Assembly: GCF_032926325.1 (NCBI RefSeq)
Contig: NZ_CP136709.1
Span: 1,652,501-1,716,500, forward strand
DNA from: Aestuariibaculum lutulentum
Lineage (GTDB): Bacteria > Bacteroidota > Bacteroidia > Flavobacteriales > Flavobacteriaceae
DNA: 64,000 bases
Reading direction: 5' to 3'
Shown: one piece after another, positions 53,276 to 63,791 of the stretch
Position numbering within the stretch: the first letter of the stretch is position 1
Layout: each line of letters begins with the position of its first letter
Program-made: the position numbers and the translations under genes
The notes under the pieces: model-generated
Told to the model about the DNA's origin: nothing
What the model saw: the letters and a program-made list of their open reading frames with translations, nothing else
Databases searched by the model: none

Positions 53276-53512
53276 TTAAAGTCTATTGTCTTTTTGCGAC
53301 TTACGCATTTCTTCTAAATTTTCTTTAGTGAGCATGTAGTCTTTTATGTTTTTGTCTTTCCAACGGTAATAGGCAAATAGGGGAAAGGCTATAAAAAAGA
53401 GACCCATAACGCCGAAACCAATAAGTTTTTGAGAATATGGCGTGTCCAATACAAAGCCGGTAATGATGCTTGCAAATACTATGAAGAATATGGTAATGAT
53501 GGCATATTTCAT
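53276..53512 (-). CDS. small two-helix membrane protein
   Basis: 78 residues, with two hydrophobic helices (YAIITIFFIVFASIITGFVL and LIGFGVMGLFFIAFPLFAYY) and a charged tail (RWKDKNIKDYMLTKENLEEMRKSQKDNRL). It starts 3 bp after the ClC stop, so it is the last gene of the ClC unit. It may be an accessory protein of the channel. No known family. Confidence 0.75.
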   Translation of the reverse strand: MKYAIITIFFIVFASIITGFVLDTPYSQKLIGFGVMGLFFIAFPLFAYYRWKDKNIKDYMLTKENLEEMRKSQKDNRL

Positions 53513-53515
53513 GGG

Positions 53516-55306
53516 TTATTGTGTGAATTTTAATAGTTGCCTTCTGTAGGCTGTTAATAATTTTGATTTAGAAATGTAACCGAAATATTTTCCGGATTTA
53601 ACCACTGGTAAATTCCAGGCTCCGGTAGATTTGAACTTGTCCATAATGTCGTTCATGGTATCTTCATCGTAATTAATGATTCCGGCATCGGCATGCATCA
53701 AATCGGCTACGCTAACTTTGGTGTAAAGATCGGCATTAAACATCATATGTCGTATATCATCGAGTCTTATTACACCTAAAAATTCATTTTCGTTGTTTAC
53801 TACAGGAAAATGGTTTCTTGAAGACTTCGCCACGGCTTCATTTAAAATATACCCCAGAGACATTTCGGGTTTTAATTTAACAAAGTTGGTTTCTATAACT
53901 TTATCGATATTTAATGACATGAGGGTATTTTGATCTTTATCATGCGTCATGAGTTCGCCGCGTTCGGCTAGTTTCATGGTGTAAATAGAATGCGATACGT
54001 AATATTTTGTAATGGCAAACGAAATAGCAGCAACAATCATTAAGGGCACAAATAGCTCGTGGCCACTTGTGATTTCGGCAATTAGGAATATAGCCGTTAA
54101 CGGTGCATGAAGTACACCTGCCATGAGTCCGGTCATACCTAAAAGGGTAAAATTAGCTTCGTTAACCGAGAACCCAAGTCCAATATTATTTACAATTTTA
54201 GCAAAAGCGTTGCCTAAGGCGCTACCCATAATAAGTGTTGGAATAAAGATCCCGCCAACACCACCGGCACCAAAAGTGGTGGTCATGGCAATGGCTTTAA
54301 ATATCGTAATTCCCAAAAGCATAGCAATCACAATCCAGATATTATCGAGGTCTAAACTTTTAAATGGTGTGGTATTTATTGCAGAAAGATGATCACCTTT
54401 TAAGAGGTTGTTCATAATGCCATAACCTTCACCATAAAGTGGCGGAATAAAGTATAGCATTGTGCCAATAGCAAGTCCGCCAATTAATAAGCGTTTGGCT
54501 CGGCTTTCAAACTGTTTGAAAAAGTTTGTAATGCCAAAAAAGACTTTTGAAAAGTAAACCGATGTAAACGCAGTAACAACACCCAACAGGATGTAAATAG
54601 GAATGTCGTTAAAATTGAAGGAATCTTTTATAATAACATGCAGCAAAACATCTGTTCCTAAAAACATATACGAAGTTATAACTGCTGAAACCGATGCCAG
54701 AAGTAATGGCACTAATGAGGTAAAGGCAATATCGAGACTAAATATTTCTACCGCAAAAACGATGGCGGCAATGGGCGCTTTAAACATGGATGCCATGGCT
54801 CCGGCCGAAGCACAACCTATTAGAAGCAGCCTGGTTTTGGTATTCATATGAAAGAGTTGAGCGGTGTTAGATCCTAATGCCGAACCAACACTTACCGCAG
54901 GGCCTTGTAAACCCACCGACCCTCCAAAACCGGCTGTTAGCGGGGCAGTAATTAATGCGGCATAAATATTATAGCTGGGGAGAATACCATTAAGTTTAGA
55001 TAATCCATATAGTGTTGTAGAAATGCCATGGCCAATATGTTTTTTTAGCCAGGTTTGTTTTATAATGAACACCAAGACCAATCCAATTATTGGAAAGATG
55101 AAATACAAGGTATTTTGATAGTTTTTAAATAGATTGAGTTCGAGAAGCGACCGAATAAAATGGGTTAGATTTTTTAAAACAACCGTTCCCATACCTGCAA
55201 GCATGCCTACCAATACACTTAAAATATAAATGAATTGTCGTTCGGAAATGTGTTTGTATTTCCAGATTAAAAATTTTCGTAGCAGGCTTTTAGCTTCAAA
55301 GGACAT
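53516..55306 (-). CDS. ClC family chloride channel/transporter with C-terminal CBS pair, gating Glu replaced by Gln
   Basis: 596 residues: ClC membrane core (about 25-440), then two CBS domains (about 460-590). Family motifs are GHGIST (selectivity filter region, 92-97), VGLQGPAV (131-138), FAVEIFSLD and GGIFIPTLIMG. Enteric ClC has GREGP with the gating/proton Glu148; here the residue is Gln134 (codon 54905-54907 reads CAA on the minus strand). A Gln there removes proton coupling in studied ClCs, so this protein may be an ungated chloride conductor. It is downstream of a second ClC gene that keeps the Glu. Confidence 0.92.
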   Translation of the reverse strand: MSFEAKSLLRKFLIWKYKHISERQFIYILSVLVGMLAGMGTVVLKNLTHFIRSLLELNLFKNYQNTLYFIFPIIGLVLVFIIKQTWLKKHIGHGISTTLYGLSKLNGILPSYNIYAALITAPLTAGFGGSVGLQGPAVSVGSALGSNTAQLFHMNTKTRLLLIGCASAGAMASMFKAPIAAIVFAVEIFSLDIAFTSLVPLLLASVSAVITSYMFLGTDVLLHVIIKDSFNFNDIPIYILLGVVTAFTSVYFSKVFFGITNFFKQFESRAKRLLIGGLAIGTMLYFIPPLYGEGYGIMNNLLKGDHLSAINTTPFKSLDLDNIWIVIAMLLGITIFKAIAMTTTFGAGGVGGIFIPTLIMGSALGNAFAKIVNNIGLGFSVNEANFTLLGMTGLMAGVLHAPLTAIFLIAEITSGHELFVPLMIVAAISFAITKYYVSHSIYTMKLAERGELMTHDKDQNTLMSLNIDKVIETNFVKLKPEMSLGYILNEAVAKSSRNHFPVVNNENEFLGVIRLDDIRHMMFNADLYTKVSVADLMHADAGIINYDEDTMNDIMDKFKSTGAWNLPVVKSGKYFGYISKSKLLTAYRRQLLKFTQ

Positions 55307-55349
55307 ATTTATAAAGTTAATAAATAAATGCTTTTGAAGCTATTCTATA

Positions 55350-57143
55350 TTAAGAATTTACCTGTAGCGTAATTAGTTGACGACGGTAAGCCGTTAATAA
55401 TTTAGATTTTGAAATGAAACCAAAGTAGATGCCGTTTTTTGTAACCGGTAAATTCCATGCGCTGCTATCTTGAAACTTCTGCATAATGTCGGTCATTTTA
55501 TCTTTATCTAAATTGATAACTGCCGGTGGCTTTTGCATAATATCTGTAGCTTTTACTTCCTGATAAAGCGATTGATCGAACATGATAGGACGCAAATCGT
55601 CTAATAGTATAATGCCCTGAAGTTTTTGCGTATCCTTTTTAACAACAGGGAAAATATTTCGGTTTGATTTTATCACGGCTTCATGAATCATTTCTTCAAG
55701 AGTCATATTAGGCGTAATGGCAATAAAATTAGTTTCAATAACTTTATCGATATCCATTAAGGTTAAAACCGCGTGGTCTTTATCATGAGTAATCAGTTCT
55801 CCTTTTCTACCTAGTTCCATATTATAAACCGAGTGGTGTTTAAAGTATTTAGTAATACCAAACGAAATGGTTGCGGTTAACATTAACGGAATAAAAAGTT
55901 CATAACCTCCGGTAAGTTCCGCTATTAAGAAGATAGCCGTAAGTGGGGCATGCAGTACACCGGCAAGTAAACCCGCCATGCCAACAAGGGTAAAGTTACT
56001 TTCTGAAACCGGTTCATTAAATAAACCACAATGGTTAATAATTTTAGCCATGCAGTTCCCCATAATACTTCCCATAAATAAGGTAGGTGCAAAAATACCT
56101 CCAACACCACCAGCACCAAAGGTTAAACAACTGGCAATAACCTTAAAGAATATAAGTCCGCCCAAGAGCATAACAACAATCCAGATGTTATCGGTGTCCA
56201 TATGAAACAGGTTGCTTTGCAGTGCTTTTTCAGGGTTTCCAATAATTAAGTTGTTAATAACATCGAAACCTTCACCGTATAACGGCGGAATTAAAAAGAT
56301 AAGTAAACCTAACCCGGCACCTCCAATAATTAATCGTTTTACCGGCGATTCAATTTTATCGAAAAACGTATGAATCCTATCATAAATTTCAGTAAAGTAG
56401 ATGGAAATAAACGAGGCTACAACACCTAAAAGAATGTAAAAAGGCGCATCGTTAATATAAAACTTGTCCTCAATTCTAAATGGTAAAAGAATATCGTCAC
56501 CAAAGAAAAAGTAAGATGTTAAAATGGCTGAAAGCGATGCCAGTAATAACGGTAACATCGAAGCAATAGTAAGGTCTAAACTAAAGACTTCTATGGCAAA
56601 AATAATCGCGGCAATTGGGGCTTTAAAGATGGAACTCATAGCACCAGCGGCGGCACAACCAATAAGAAGGTTTCTTGAGGTTTGGTTCATATGAAACATT
56701 CTGGAAATGTTAGAACCAAGGGCAGCACCAGTAGCTACGGTTGGGCCTTCCAATCCTACCGACCCACCAAAACCAACCGTTATCGGGGCCGTTAAAATAG
56801 AACCAAACATTTGGTAGCGTTTCATGATACCTTTACGTTTTGCCATAGCGTAAAGGGTTGAAGGAATACCATGACTTACCTTATTTCTTATAACATATTT
56901 AATAATTAAATAGACCAGAGATAAACCAATGATTGGAAATAAAAAATAAAAAGCATGATGATAGTCTGCTATAAGTTTACCTTCCAACAGATGCTGGAAA
57001 AAGTGTGTTAAGTTTTTTAGCACAACGGCACCAACACCAGATGTGAAACCTATAACAATACTTAAAATATAAATAAATTGTCTGTGAGAGATGTGTTTGG
57101 CTCTCCAGATTAAAATCTGCTTTAAAATGGTTTGTTTGGGCAT
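55350..57143 (-). CDS. ClC family chloride channel/transporter with C-terminal CBS pair
   Basis: 597 residues and the same order as its neighbour: ClC core with SHGIPS (90-95), VGLEGPTV (129-136) and GGIFAPTLFMG, then two CBS domains. The gating Glu132 is present (codon GAA at 56748-56750), so it may be an H+/Cl- antiporter. It lies 43 bp before the second ClC gene and 48 bp after aspS, with a terminator hairpin in the latter gap. The two proteins are clearly tandem paralogues but differ at the gating residue. Confidence 0.93.
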   Translation of the reverse strand: MPKQTILKQILIWRAKHISHRQFIYILSIVIGFTSGVGAVVLKNLTHFFQHLLEGKLIADYHHAFYFLFPIIGLSLVYLIIKYVIRNKVSHGIPSTLYAMAKRKGIMKRYQMFGSILTAPITVGFGGSVGLEGPTVATGAALGSNISRMFHMNQTSRNLLIGCAAAGAMSSIFKAPIAAIIFAIEVFSLDLTIASMLPLLLASLSAILTSYFFFGDDILLPFRIEDKFYINDAPFYILLGVVASFISIYFTEIYDRIHTFFDKIESPVKRLIIGGAGLGLLIFLIPPLYGEGFDVINNLIIGNPEKALQSNLFHMDTDNIWIVVMLLGGLIFFKVIASCLTFGAGGVGGIFAPTLFMGSIMGNCMAKIINHCGLFNEPVSESNFTLVGMAGLLAGVLHAPLTAIFLIAELTGGYELFIPLMLTATISFGITKYFKHHSVYNMELGRKGELITHDKDHAVLTLMDIDKVIETNFIAITPNMTLEEMIHEAVIKSNRNIFPVVKKDTQKLQGIILLDDLRPIMFDQSLYQEVKATDIMQKPPAVINLDKDKMTDIMQKFQDSSAWNLPVTKNGIYFGFISKSKLLTAYRRQLITLQVNS

Positions 57144-57164
57144 GGCATTTATAACGCTATCAAA

Positions 57165-57187
57165 AAATCCTGCAAAAAGCAGGATTT
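57165..57187 (-). terminator. terminator after aspS
   Basis: AAATCCTGC (57165-57173) and GCAGGATTT (57179-57187) pair perfectly around AAAAA, with T-rich flanks on the minus strand. Some transcription may read on into the ClC genes, whose first start is at 57143. Confidence 0.7.
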
Positions 57188-57191
57188 AGAA

Positions 57192-58946
57192 TTATTGTTT
57201 TATGTTAAGTTGTAAGCTTAGTTCTGTTAATTGCGCATCATCAATTGGAGCAGGTGCATCAATCATAACATCACGACCAGAATTATTTTTAGGGAAAGCA
57301 ATGAAATCACGGATGGTTTCTTGTCCTCCTAAAATAGATACTAATCTGTCAAGACCAAATGCTAAACCACCATGTGGCGGTGCGCCGTATTGGAAGGCAT
57401 CCATTAAGAAACCAAATTGAGCTTTTGCCTCTTCAGGAGTGAAACCTAAATAATCGAACATTAAAGATTGGGTTTCTTTATCGTGAATACGAATAGAACC
57501 ACCTCCAATTTCGTTTCCGTTTAACACTAAATCATAAGCATTAGCTTTTACATCGCCCGGATTGGTTTTTAGTAGTTCTAACTGTCCTGGTTTAGGAGAA
57601 GTGAATGGGTGGTGCATCGCATGGTAACGCTCGGTTTCTTCATCCCATTCTAAAAGCGGGAAGTCCATAACCCAAAGTGGAGCAAACTCCTCAGGGTTTC
57701 TTAAACCTAAACGTTCTGCTAATTCCATACGTAAAGCACTTAACTGCGCGCGTACTTTATTTTTATCGCCAGAAAGCACACAAATTAAATCGCCTGCCTT
57801 AGCGCCGGTAACTTCAGCCCATTTAGATAAATCGTCGTTATCGTAGAATTTATCTACTGATGATTTGAATGTACCATCTTCATTACAACGACAGTAAACC
57901 ATACCTAAAGCACCAACTTGCGGACGTTTTACCCAGTCGATTAACTGGTCGATTTCTTTTCTGGTGTATGCGTTTCCACCAGGAACCGCAATACCAACTA
58001 CCAATTCGGCACTATTGAAAACACCAAAATCTTTATGTTGAGCAACGTCGTTTAACTCGCCAAATTGCATACCAAAACGAATATCTGGTTTATCGTTTCC
58101 GTATAAACGCATCGCATCGTCGTATTGCATTCTCGGGAATTTATCAATCTCGATACCTTTAACTTCTTTAAGCAGGTGACGTGTTAAACCTTCAAAAGCA
58201 TTTAAAATATCTTCCTGCTCAATAAAGGCCATTTCACAGTCTATCTGAGTAAACTCAGGTTGTCTGTCGGCACGTAAATCTTCATCTCTAAAACACTTTA
58301 CAATCTGGAAGTATTTATCCATACCACCTACCATAAGCAATTGCTTAAAGGTTTGTGGCGATTGTGGTAAAGCGTAGAACTGACCTTCGTTCATGCGTGA
58401 TGGTACTACGAAATCACGGGCACCTTCAGGGGTAGATTTAATTAAGTAAGGGGTTTCAACTTCTATAAATCCTTCTTTAGATAAATAGTTACGAACCTCT
58501 TGGGTGACTTTATGTCTGAAGATTAAGTTGTTTTTTACCGGATTACGACGAATATCCAGATAACGGTATTTCATACGTAAATCTTCACCACCATCTGTTT
58601 TATCTTCAATAGTAAACGGAGGAAGTTTAGCCTCGTTTAAAATGTTTAATTCTGAAACTAATATTTCAATATCTCCGGTTGGTATATTCGGGTTTTTAGA
58701 AGCACGTTCGATTACAGTTCCTTTAACTTGAATAACAAACTCACGACCAAGGTTCTGTGCCTGCTCCATCATGTCTTTCGATGTGCGCTCTTCGTCGAAA
58801 ACCAATTGGGTAATACCATAGCGGTCTCTTAAATCTACCCAAACTATAAATCCTTTATCTCTTGATTTTTGAACCCAACCAGCAAGGGTTACTTCTTTAT
58901 TAATATGTGATGCATTTAACTCACCACAATTATGACTTCTGTACAT
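57192..58946 (-). CDS. aspS: aspartyl-tRNA synthetase
   Basis: 584 residues, the bacterial type. An N-terminal OB fold ([32 protein letters not shown]) binds the anticodon. Class II motif 2 is [18 protein letters not shown] and motif 3 is [15 protein letters not shown]. The GAD insertion lies between motifs 2 and 3 (about 280-420). It charges tRNA-Asp. It has a terminator upstream (of the RND unit) and one downstream, so it is its own unit. Confidence 0.97.
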   Translation of the reverse strand: MYRSHNCGELNASHINKEVTLAGWVQKSRDKGFIVWVDLRDRYGITQLVFDEERTSKDMMEQAQNLGREFVIQVKGTVIERASKNPNIPTGDIEILVSELNILNEAKLPPFTIEDKTDGGEDLRMKYRYLDIRRNPVKNNLIFRHKVTQEVRNYLSKEGFIEVETPYLIKSTPEGARDFVVPSRMNEGQFYALPQSPQTFKQLLMVGGMDKYFQIVKCFRDEDLRADRQPEFTQIDCEMAFIEQEDILNAFEGLTRHLLKEVKGIEIDKFPRMQYDDAMRLYGNDKPDIRFGMQFGELNDVAQHKDFGVFNSAELVVGIAVPGGNAYTRKEIDQLIDWVKRPQVGALGMVYCRCNEDGTFKSSVDKFYDNDDLSKWAEVTGAKAGDLICVLSGDKNKVRAQLSALRMELAERLGLRNPEEFAPLWVMDFPLLEWDEETERYHAMHHPFTSPKPGQLELLKTNPGDVKANAYDLVLNGNEIGGGSIRIHDKETQSLMFDYLGFTPEEAKAQFGFLMDAFQYGAPPHGGLAFGLDRLVSILGGQETIRDFIAFPKNNSGRDVMIDAPAPIDDAQLTELSLQLNIKQ

Positions 58947-58997
58947 AATGAAATTTTAGAGTTGCAAATTTAATGAAGTTTACTGATTAACAACAAA

Positions 58998-59025
58998 AAA
59001 AGCCCTGACATTTGTCAGGGCTTTT
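58998..59025 (-). terminator. terminator after the RND pump gene
   Basis: AAAAGCCCTGAC (58998-59009) pairs perfectly with GTCAGGGCTTTT (59014-59025). It closes the TolC-adaptor-pump unit, 86 bp after the pump stop. Confidence 0.88.
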
Positions 59026-59111
59026 CTGCTATTAATTAAGGCTTAAAGATAAAGCGTTAACTAATCTTCAATTTGAGTGTTAGTCACCACAGTAAATTGC
59101 TCTTCAATATT

Positions 59112-62100
59112 TTATGAACGCATTTTTGAACGATACCACATTTTAAGCTTCATACTTAAGAAGAATAAAACAGGTACGACAATCAACGTTAAGAAGGTTG
59201 CTATAAATAATCCGTAGATTACGGTCCATGCTAATGGACCCCAGAATACCACGTTATCACCACCAATATATATGTTCGGATCAAGTTCGCCGAATAAGGT
59301 AAAGAAGTTAATATTTAACCCTATGGCTAACGGCACTAAACCTAAAATGGTTGTGATTGCCGTTAATAATACTGGGCGTAAACGGGCTTTACCTGCTTTA
59401 ACGATGCTTTCATATAAATCTTCAGTACCTAAGTATTCTTTGCGATCGATATCCAAATCATGCTTTCTTCGGTCAATTAAAAGCTGAGCATAATCGAGGA
59501 GTACCACCCCGTTATTAACCACAATTCCCGCCAGCGAGATGATTCCCACCATGGTCATCATAATTACGAATGGTTTTGCTGTGATTACTAGTCCACCAAA
59601 TACACCAATAAAACTTAAGAAAATAGCCAACATAATAATAGCTGGTTTTGAAACTGAGTTAAACTGGAAAATTAAGATGAAAAAGATTAAACCAAGACCG
59701 GTAAAGAACGCACCAACAAGGAATTTCATTTGTTTGTTTTGTTCTTCAATTTGTCCTGTATAATCTATTTTAATGCCATTAGGAAGACCTTCGTAGCTCT
59801 TCATTTCATTTTGAATTTGAGCAACAATAGCACCTGCATCGGTAAATCCTGGTGATAATGCCGAATATACAGTTACCACACGTTTAGTGTCGATATGTTT
59901 AATGGCACTAAATCCAGAAGTGTTTTCATGACTTGCCACTGCAGAAAGTGGAATTTCTTTAAGCTGACCTGTGTTTGTTCTAAACGTAATATTCTGATTG
60001 AATAGGGCACTTGTATTATATCTGTTGGCTTCGTTAAAACGTACATAAATATCGTAGTCGTCGCCATCTTCTTTATAGATACCTGCCTTAGATCCAAATA
60101 TAGAGTTACGTAATTGTTGTCCTATTTGCGCAGCACTAATGCCTAATTCACCGGCTTTTTTCCTGTCGATAGTAACTTTCATTGATGGCTTATCTTTATT
60201 TACATCAATTTTAAGTTCGTCGATACCAGGAATATTTTTTCCGTTAATAAACTGGCGCATATTCTCGGCAGTTGCGATTAATTCATTGTAATCATCACCT
60301 TCAATTTCAATGTTAATCGGGGCTCCGGCAGGTGGTCCCTTGGCGTCTTTTTCAACCGAAATTAGAACTCCTGGATAAACACCAACTAAGCTTTCCTGTA
60401 CTTTTTGACGTAATAATTCACTGTCTGCTCCACGACGGTATTTGTATTCGCGCATGGAAGCTGTGATTTTTGCTTTATGAGGCATTTCGGCAGCCGAACC
60501 ACCATCGGTTTGTGGGTTTCCGGCACCTTCACCAACTTGAGAAACAGCGCTTTCTACTAAGAAATTGTAATCGCCATCTTTATATTGATTATCATCTAAA
60601 ACCTTATAAACACGATTTTCAATTTCCTTGGTTATGGCATTGGTTTTTTCAATTGCTGTACCCTGCGGATATTCAATGTAAACAATGATTTGATTTGGTC
60701 TGTTATCTGGGAAGAACTCCACTTTTGTGCGCTGTGCTTTTAACGACATTCCAAATGCTATGAATGAAATGATTAATAAGGAGAATGTACCAATACTAAT
60801 AATATATGGCATTTTTCCTGAAAGCGCCCAACGCAATTGTTTTTCATATAAACGCTCCAGTTTTACCAAGGTGTGATTTTGGAAATGGTTGGCGGCTTTA
60901 CGTAAAAACAAACGGTAAATCCAAAGTAATCCAACTGTTACAATCATTAAGGTTCCTAAACCTCGATAAGCACCACCGGTAAAGACCACTATTAAACCAA
61001 GAACTAACATTATAATCGACATTCTTATAATGCGTTTTAAAGGCATGTCTTTATCTTCAATAGTCATGAATTCTGATACCATTACCGAGTTAAAGAAAAT
61101 GGCAACAAATAATGAAGATCCTAATACAACCGATAGTGTAATAGGTAAAATCATCATGAACTCACCCATAATTCCCGGCCATAATCCTAACGGAATAAAG
61201 GCGGCTACGGTTGTTGCTGTAGAAATGATAATAGGGAACGCAATTTCACCAATACCTTCTTTGGCAGCACGCATTCGGCTCATGCCTTCTTCGTCCATTA
61301 AACGGTAAACGTTTTCAACAACCACAATACCGTTGTCTACCAGCATACCAAGCCCCATGATTAATCCGAAAAGTACCATAGTATTTAAACTATATCCCAA
61401 TCCGTTAAGAATCATAATAGACATAAACATCGACATCGGGATGGCAAAACCAACGAAAATGGCATTCTTAAATCCTAAGAAGAACATTAACACAGTAACT
61501 ACTAAAAGTACCCCGAAAATAATGTTGTTTACTAAATCGTCTACCTGACCAATAGTTTTTTCAGACTGGTCGTTTGTTATCGTTACTTTTAAGTCTGCTG
61601 GAAAAACATTTTCAACGGCATCTTTAACAATAACCTGAATTTGTTCTGAAGCCGCAACCATGTTTTTACCAGCACGTTTTTTAACGTCCAGCATCACTAC
61701 AGGAGCACCAAATTCTCTGGCGAAGGTGGTTTTGTCTTCTTCTTTAAATTTTACTACGGCTACATCTTTTAAGTAAATGGCATGACCATTTTCAGATTTA
61801 ACAACGAAGTTTTCAAGCTCTGAGGGTTTTTCAATTTCACCAATAATACGAATGGTTCTTCGTTGTCCGCTGGCTTTTAAATTACCTGCAGACATGGTCA
61901 TGTTTCCGTTGTTAATAGTATTGATAATATCGCTGAAGGTTACTTTGGCAGCCATCATTTTATAAATGTCTACGGCAACTTCAACCTCTTTTTCCTGAGC
62001 ACCACGAATATCAGCTTTTTTAATTTCAGCTAAATCTTCAATTTCATCCTGTAAATGCTCGGCGTATTCTTTTAATTTTTCAATAGGATAATCGCCGGAA

Positions 62101-62579
62101 ATATTAATGTTAAGAATTGGCATTTCTTCCGAAAGGCTCAACTCAAAAACATCCGGTTCTACTTTCGCACCATTAAAAGTAGGCCAGTCTTCGCTTGAGG
62201 TTTCCTGATCTATCTCGTCTTTTACCTTTTGTTTGGCGGCTTCAACCGAAATATTTTCGTCGAATTCTACCATTAACATACCGTAATCTTCCTGAGATGT
62301 TGAGGTAATTTCAACCACATTACTTACGGTTTTTAAGCGGTCTTCCAGAGGATCGGTAATTAATTTTTCTATGTCTTCGGCTGTATTTCCGGGGAAAACA
62401 GAACTGACGTAAATTTTAGTTTCATTAACTTCAGGGAAGCTTTCTCGCGGCATATCGAAAAAGGCCGCAACTCCTAAATAGAAAATGACAAGAATAAGCA
62501 CGTACATCGTGGTCTTATTGTCTATCGCCCATGAAGAAAAACCAAATTCTTTATAGATGCTTTTTTTGTTTTTTGACAT
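59112..62579 (-). CDS. RND efflux pump, inner-membrane permease
   Basis: 1155 residues with the AcrB-like order: first helix (TMYVLILVIFYLGVAAFF), porter domain (PRESFPEVNETKIYVSSVFPGNTAEDIEKLITDPLE), then helices with GLGMLVDNGIVVVENVYRLMDEEGMSR near residue 413. AcrB has an Asp pair here; only the first Asp is kept (VDN), as in several non-AcrB RND pumps. The second porter half starts near residue 655 (KVEFFPDNRPNQIIVYIEYP). It is longer than AcrB by about 100 residues. The substrate is not evident. The adaptor gene ends 12 bp upstream. Confidence 0.95.
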   Translation of the reverse strand: MSKNKKSIYKEFGFSSWAIDNKTTMYVLILVIFYLGVAAFFDMPRESFPEVNETKIYVSSVFPGNTAEDIEKLITDPLEDRLKTVSNVVEITSTSQEDYGMLMVEFDENISVEAAKQKVKDEIDQETSSEDWPTFNGAKVEPDVFELSLSEEMPILNINISGDYPIEKLKEYAEHLQDEIEDLAEIKKADIRGAQEKEVEVAVDIYKMMAAKVTFSDIINTINNGNMTMSAGNLKASGQRRTIRIIGEIEKPSELENFVVKSENGHAIYLKDVAVVKFKEEDKTTFAREFGAPVVMLDVKKRAGKNMVAASEQIQVIVKDAVENVFPADLKVTITNDQSEKTIGQVDDLVNNIIFGVLLVVTVLMFFLGFKNAIFVGFAIPMSMFMSIMILNGLGYSLNTMVLFGLIMGLGMLVDNGIVVVENVYRLMDEEGMSRMRAAKEGIGEIAFPIIISTATTVAAFIPLGLWPGIMGEFMMILPITLSVVLGSSLFVAIFFNSVMVSEFMTIEDKDMPLKRIIRMSIIMLVLGLIVVFTGGAYRGLGTLMIVTVGLLWIYRLFLRKAANHFQNHTLVKLERLYEKQLRWALSGKMPYIISIGTFSLLIISFIAFGMSLKAQRTKVEFFPDNRPNQIIVYIEYPQGTAIEKTNAITKEIENRVYKVLDDNQYKDGDYNFLVESAVSQVGEGAGNPQTDGGSAAEMPHKAKITASMREYKYRRGADSELLRQKVQESLVGVYPGVLISVEKDAKGPPAGAPINIEIEGDDYNELIATAENMRQFINGKNIPGIDELKIDVNKDKPSMKVTIDRKKAGELGISAAQIGQQLRNSIFGSKAGIYKEDGDDYDIYVRFNEANRYNTSALFNQNITFRTNTGQLKEIPLSAVASHENTSGFSAIKHIDTKRVVTVYSALSPGFTDAGAIVAQIQNEMKSYEGLPNGIKIDYTGQIEEQNKQMKFLVGAFFTGLGLIFFILIFQFNSVSKPAIIMLAIFLSFIGVFGGLVITAKPFVIMMTMVGIISLAGIVVNNGVVLLDYAQLLIDRRKHDLDIDRKEYLGTEDLYESIVKAGKARLRPVLLTAITTILGLVPLAIGLNINFFTLFGELDPNIYIGGDNVVFWGPLAWTVIYGLFIATFLTLIVVPVLFFLSMKLKMWYRSKMRS

Positions 62580-62591
62580 TACGTGTTTGGT

Positions 62592-63764
62592 TTAGTAGTT
62601 AATGATTTCAACTGTTTGTCCGTCTTTAACGCTACGTGCACCTTCCTGAACAATTTCAGTTCCGTTCTCTATACCACTTAAAACCTCAATAACATCGCCT
62701 TGTGTTTTGCCGGTAGTAATAATAACACGGTTTGCTACGCCAATATTTTTATCGTTTTTATCTGAGATAACGTAAACATATTGTTCGCCATTTGCATTCT
62801 CTGAAATGATACTTTGTGGAATTAATAAGGCGTTTTCGTTAGTATAATCGTTAATTTTTAGTCTTGCCGTTAAGTTAGGCTTGATAGACTTGTCCTTATT
62901 TGGAATACCAACTTCCACTTTAAACGTACGGTTGTTTGGGTTGATATAATCTCCGGCCTGACGTACTTTAGTCTCAATGGTTGTTCCTAAAATAGGAAAG
63001 TCTACAATAACGTTTTTACCTTTGGTAACATCGGCAATATAACGTTCCGGAATATCGGTTTCAATATACATATCGTCAAGGTTAACCAAACGCATTAATT
63101 GCGTTTGCCCGGCTGCTACAACACTTCCCTGTTCTGTAATAACATCGTCAATAGTTCCTGAGAATGGTGCTCTTACTGTAGTTTTTGCGATTTGTTGCTC
63201 TAATTGGCTTACCGCTTCTTCCTGAGATTCGTAAGTTGATTTAGCTTGTAAATACTGAATTTCACTACCAATGTTTTGTTCCCATAAACGCATTTGGCGT
63301 TCGAAAGTGGTCTTAGCCAAATCGGCTTGAATTTTAAGCTGTGCTAATTGCTGACTTAAACCGCCATCATCAATTTTTGCTAACAGTTGCCCTTTGCTTA
63401 CTTTTTGTCCTTCCTTAACGTAAACGTTAGTTAAAATACCGTTATATTCTGGCGTGATGACTAATAAATTTTTAGTAGTCACGTTACCTTGAATTTCTAA
63501 TGTATGATTAAAAACTTCGGTCTCGGCCTTAAAAGCTGTAATTAGAGGGACGTGTTTTACCGTGTCTAATTTTGAAATAGCTTCGTCTAAAAGTTTAATT
63601 TTTGAATTTATAGTTTCCTGATCGTTAACAAGCTCGGCACGTTTTGCACGAATGGTTGTTAGGTTGTTGCTCTCTAAAACTTTTTCAACAGAGTTTCTTT
63701 TCTTTTCGCCTCCACAAGAGACCAATAGAATACTTACGATGAATAATGAATATATCTGTTTCAT
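62592..63764 (-). CDS. RND efflux periplasmic adaptor (membrane fusion protein), lipoprotein
   Basis: 390 residues with a lipobox (SILLVSC, Cys17). A coiled-coil (about 40-70 and again 135-190), a lipoyl-like domain (VTPEYNGILTNVYVKEGQKVSKGQLLAKIDD and TVRAPFSGTIDDVITEQGSVV), a barrel and a membrane-proximal end (IVQEGARSVKDGQTVEI) match the HlyD/AcrA family. It links the pump encoded 12 bp downstream to the TolC-type protein encoded 27 bp upstream. Confidence 0.95.
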   Translation of the reverse strand: MKQIYSLFIVSILLVSCGGEKKRNSVEKVLESNNLTTIRAKRAELVNDQETINSKIKLLDEAISKLDTVKHVPLITAFKAETEVFNHTLEIQGNVTTKNLLVITPEYNGILTNVYVKEGQKVSKGQLLAKIDDGGLSQQLAQLKIQADLAKTTFERQMRLWEQNIGSEIQYLQAKSTYESQEEAVSQLEQQIAKTTVRAPFSGTIDDVITEQGSVVAAGQTQLMRLVNLDDMYIETDIPERYIADVTKGKNVIVDFPILGTTIETKVRQAGDYINPNNRTFKVEVGIPNKDKSIKPNLTARLKINDYTNENALLIPQSIISENANGEQYVYVISDKNDKNIGVANRVIITTGKTQGDVIEVLSGIENGTEIVQEGARSVKDGQTVEIINY

Positions 63765-63791
63765 TTGAAATTGAAATTTTCTTTTGATTGA

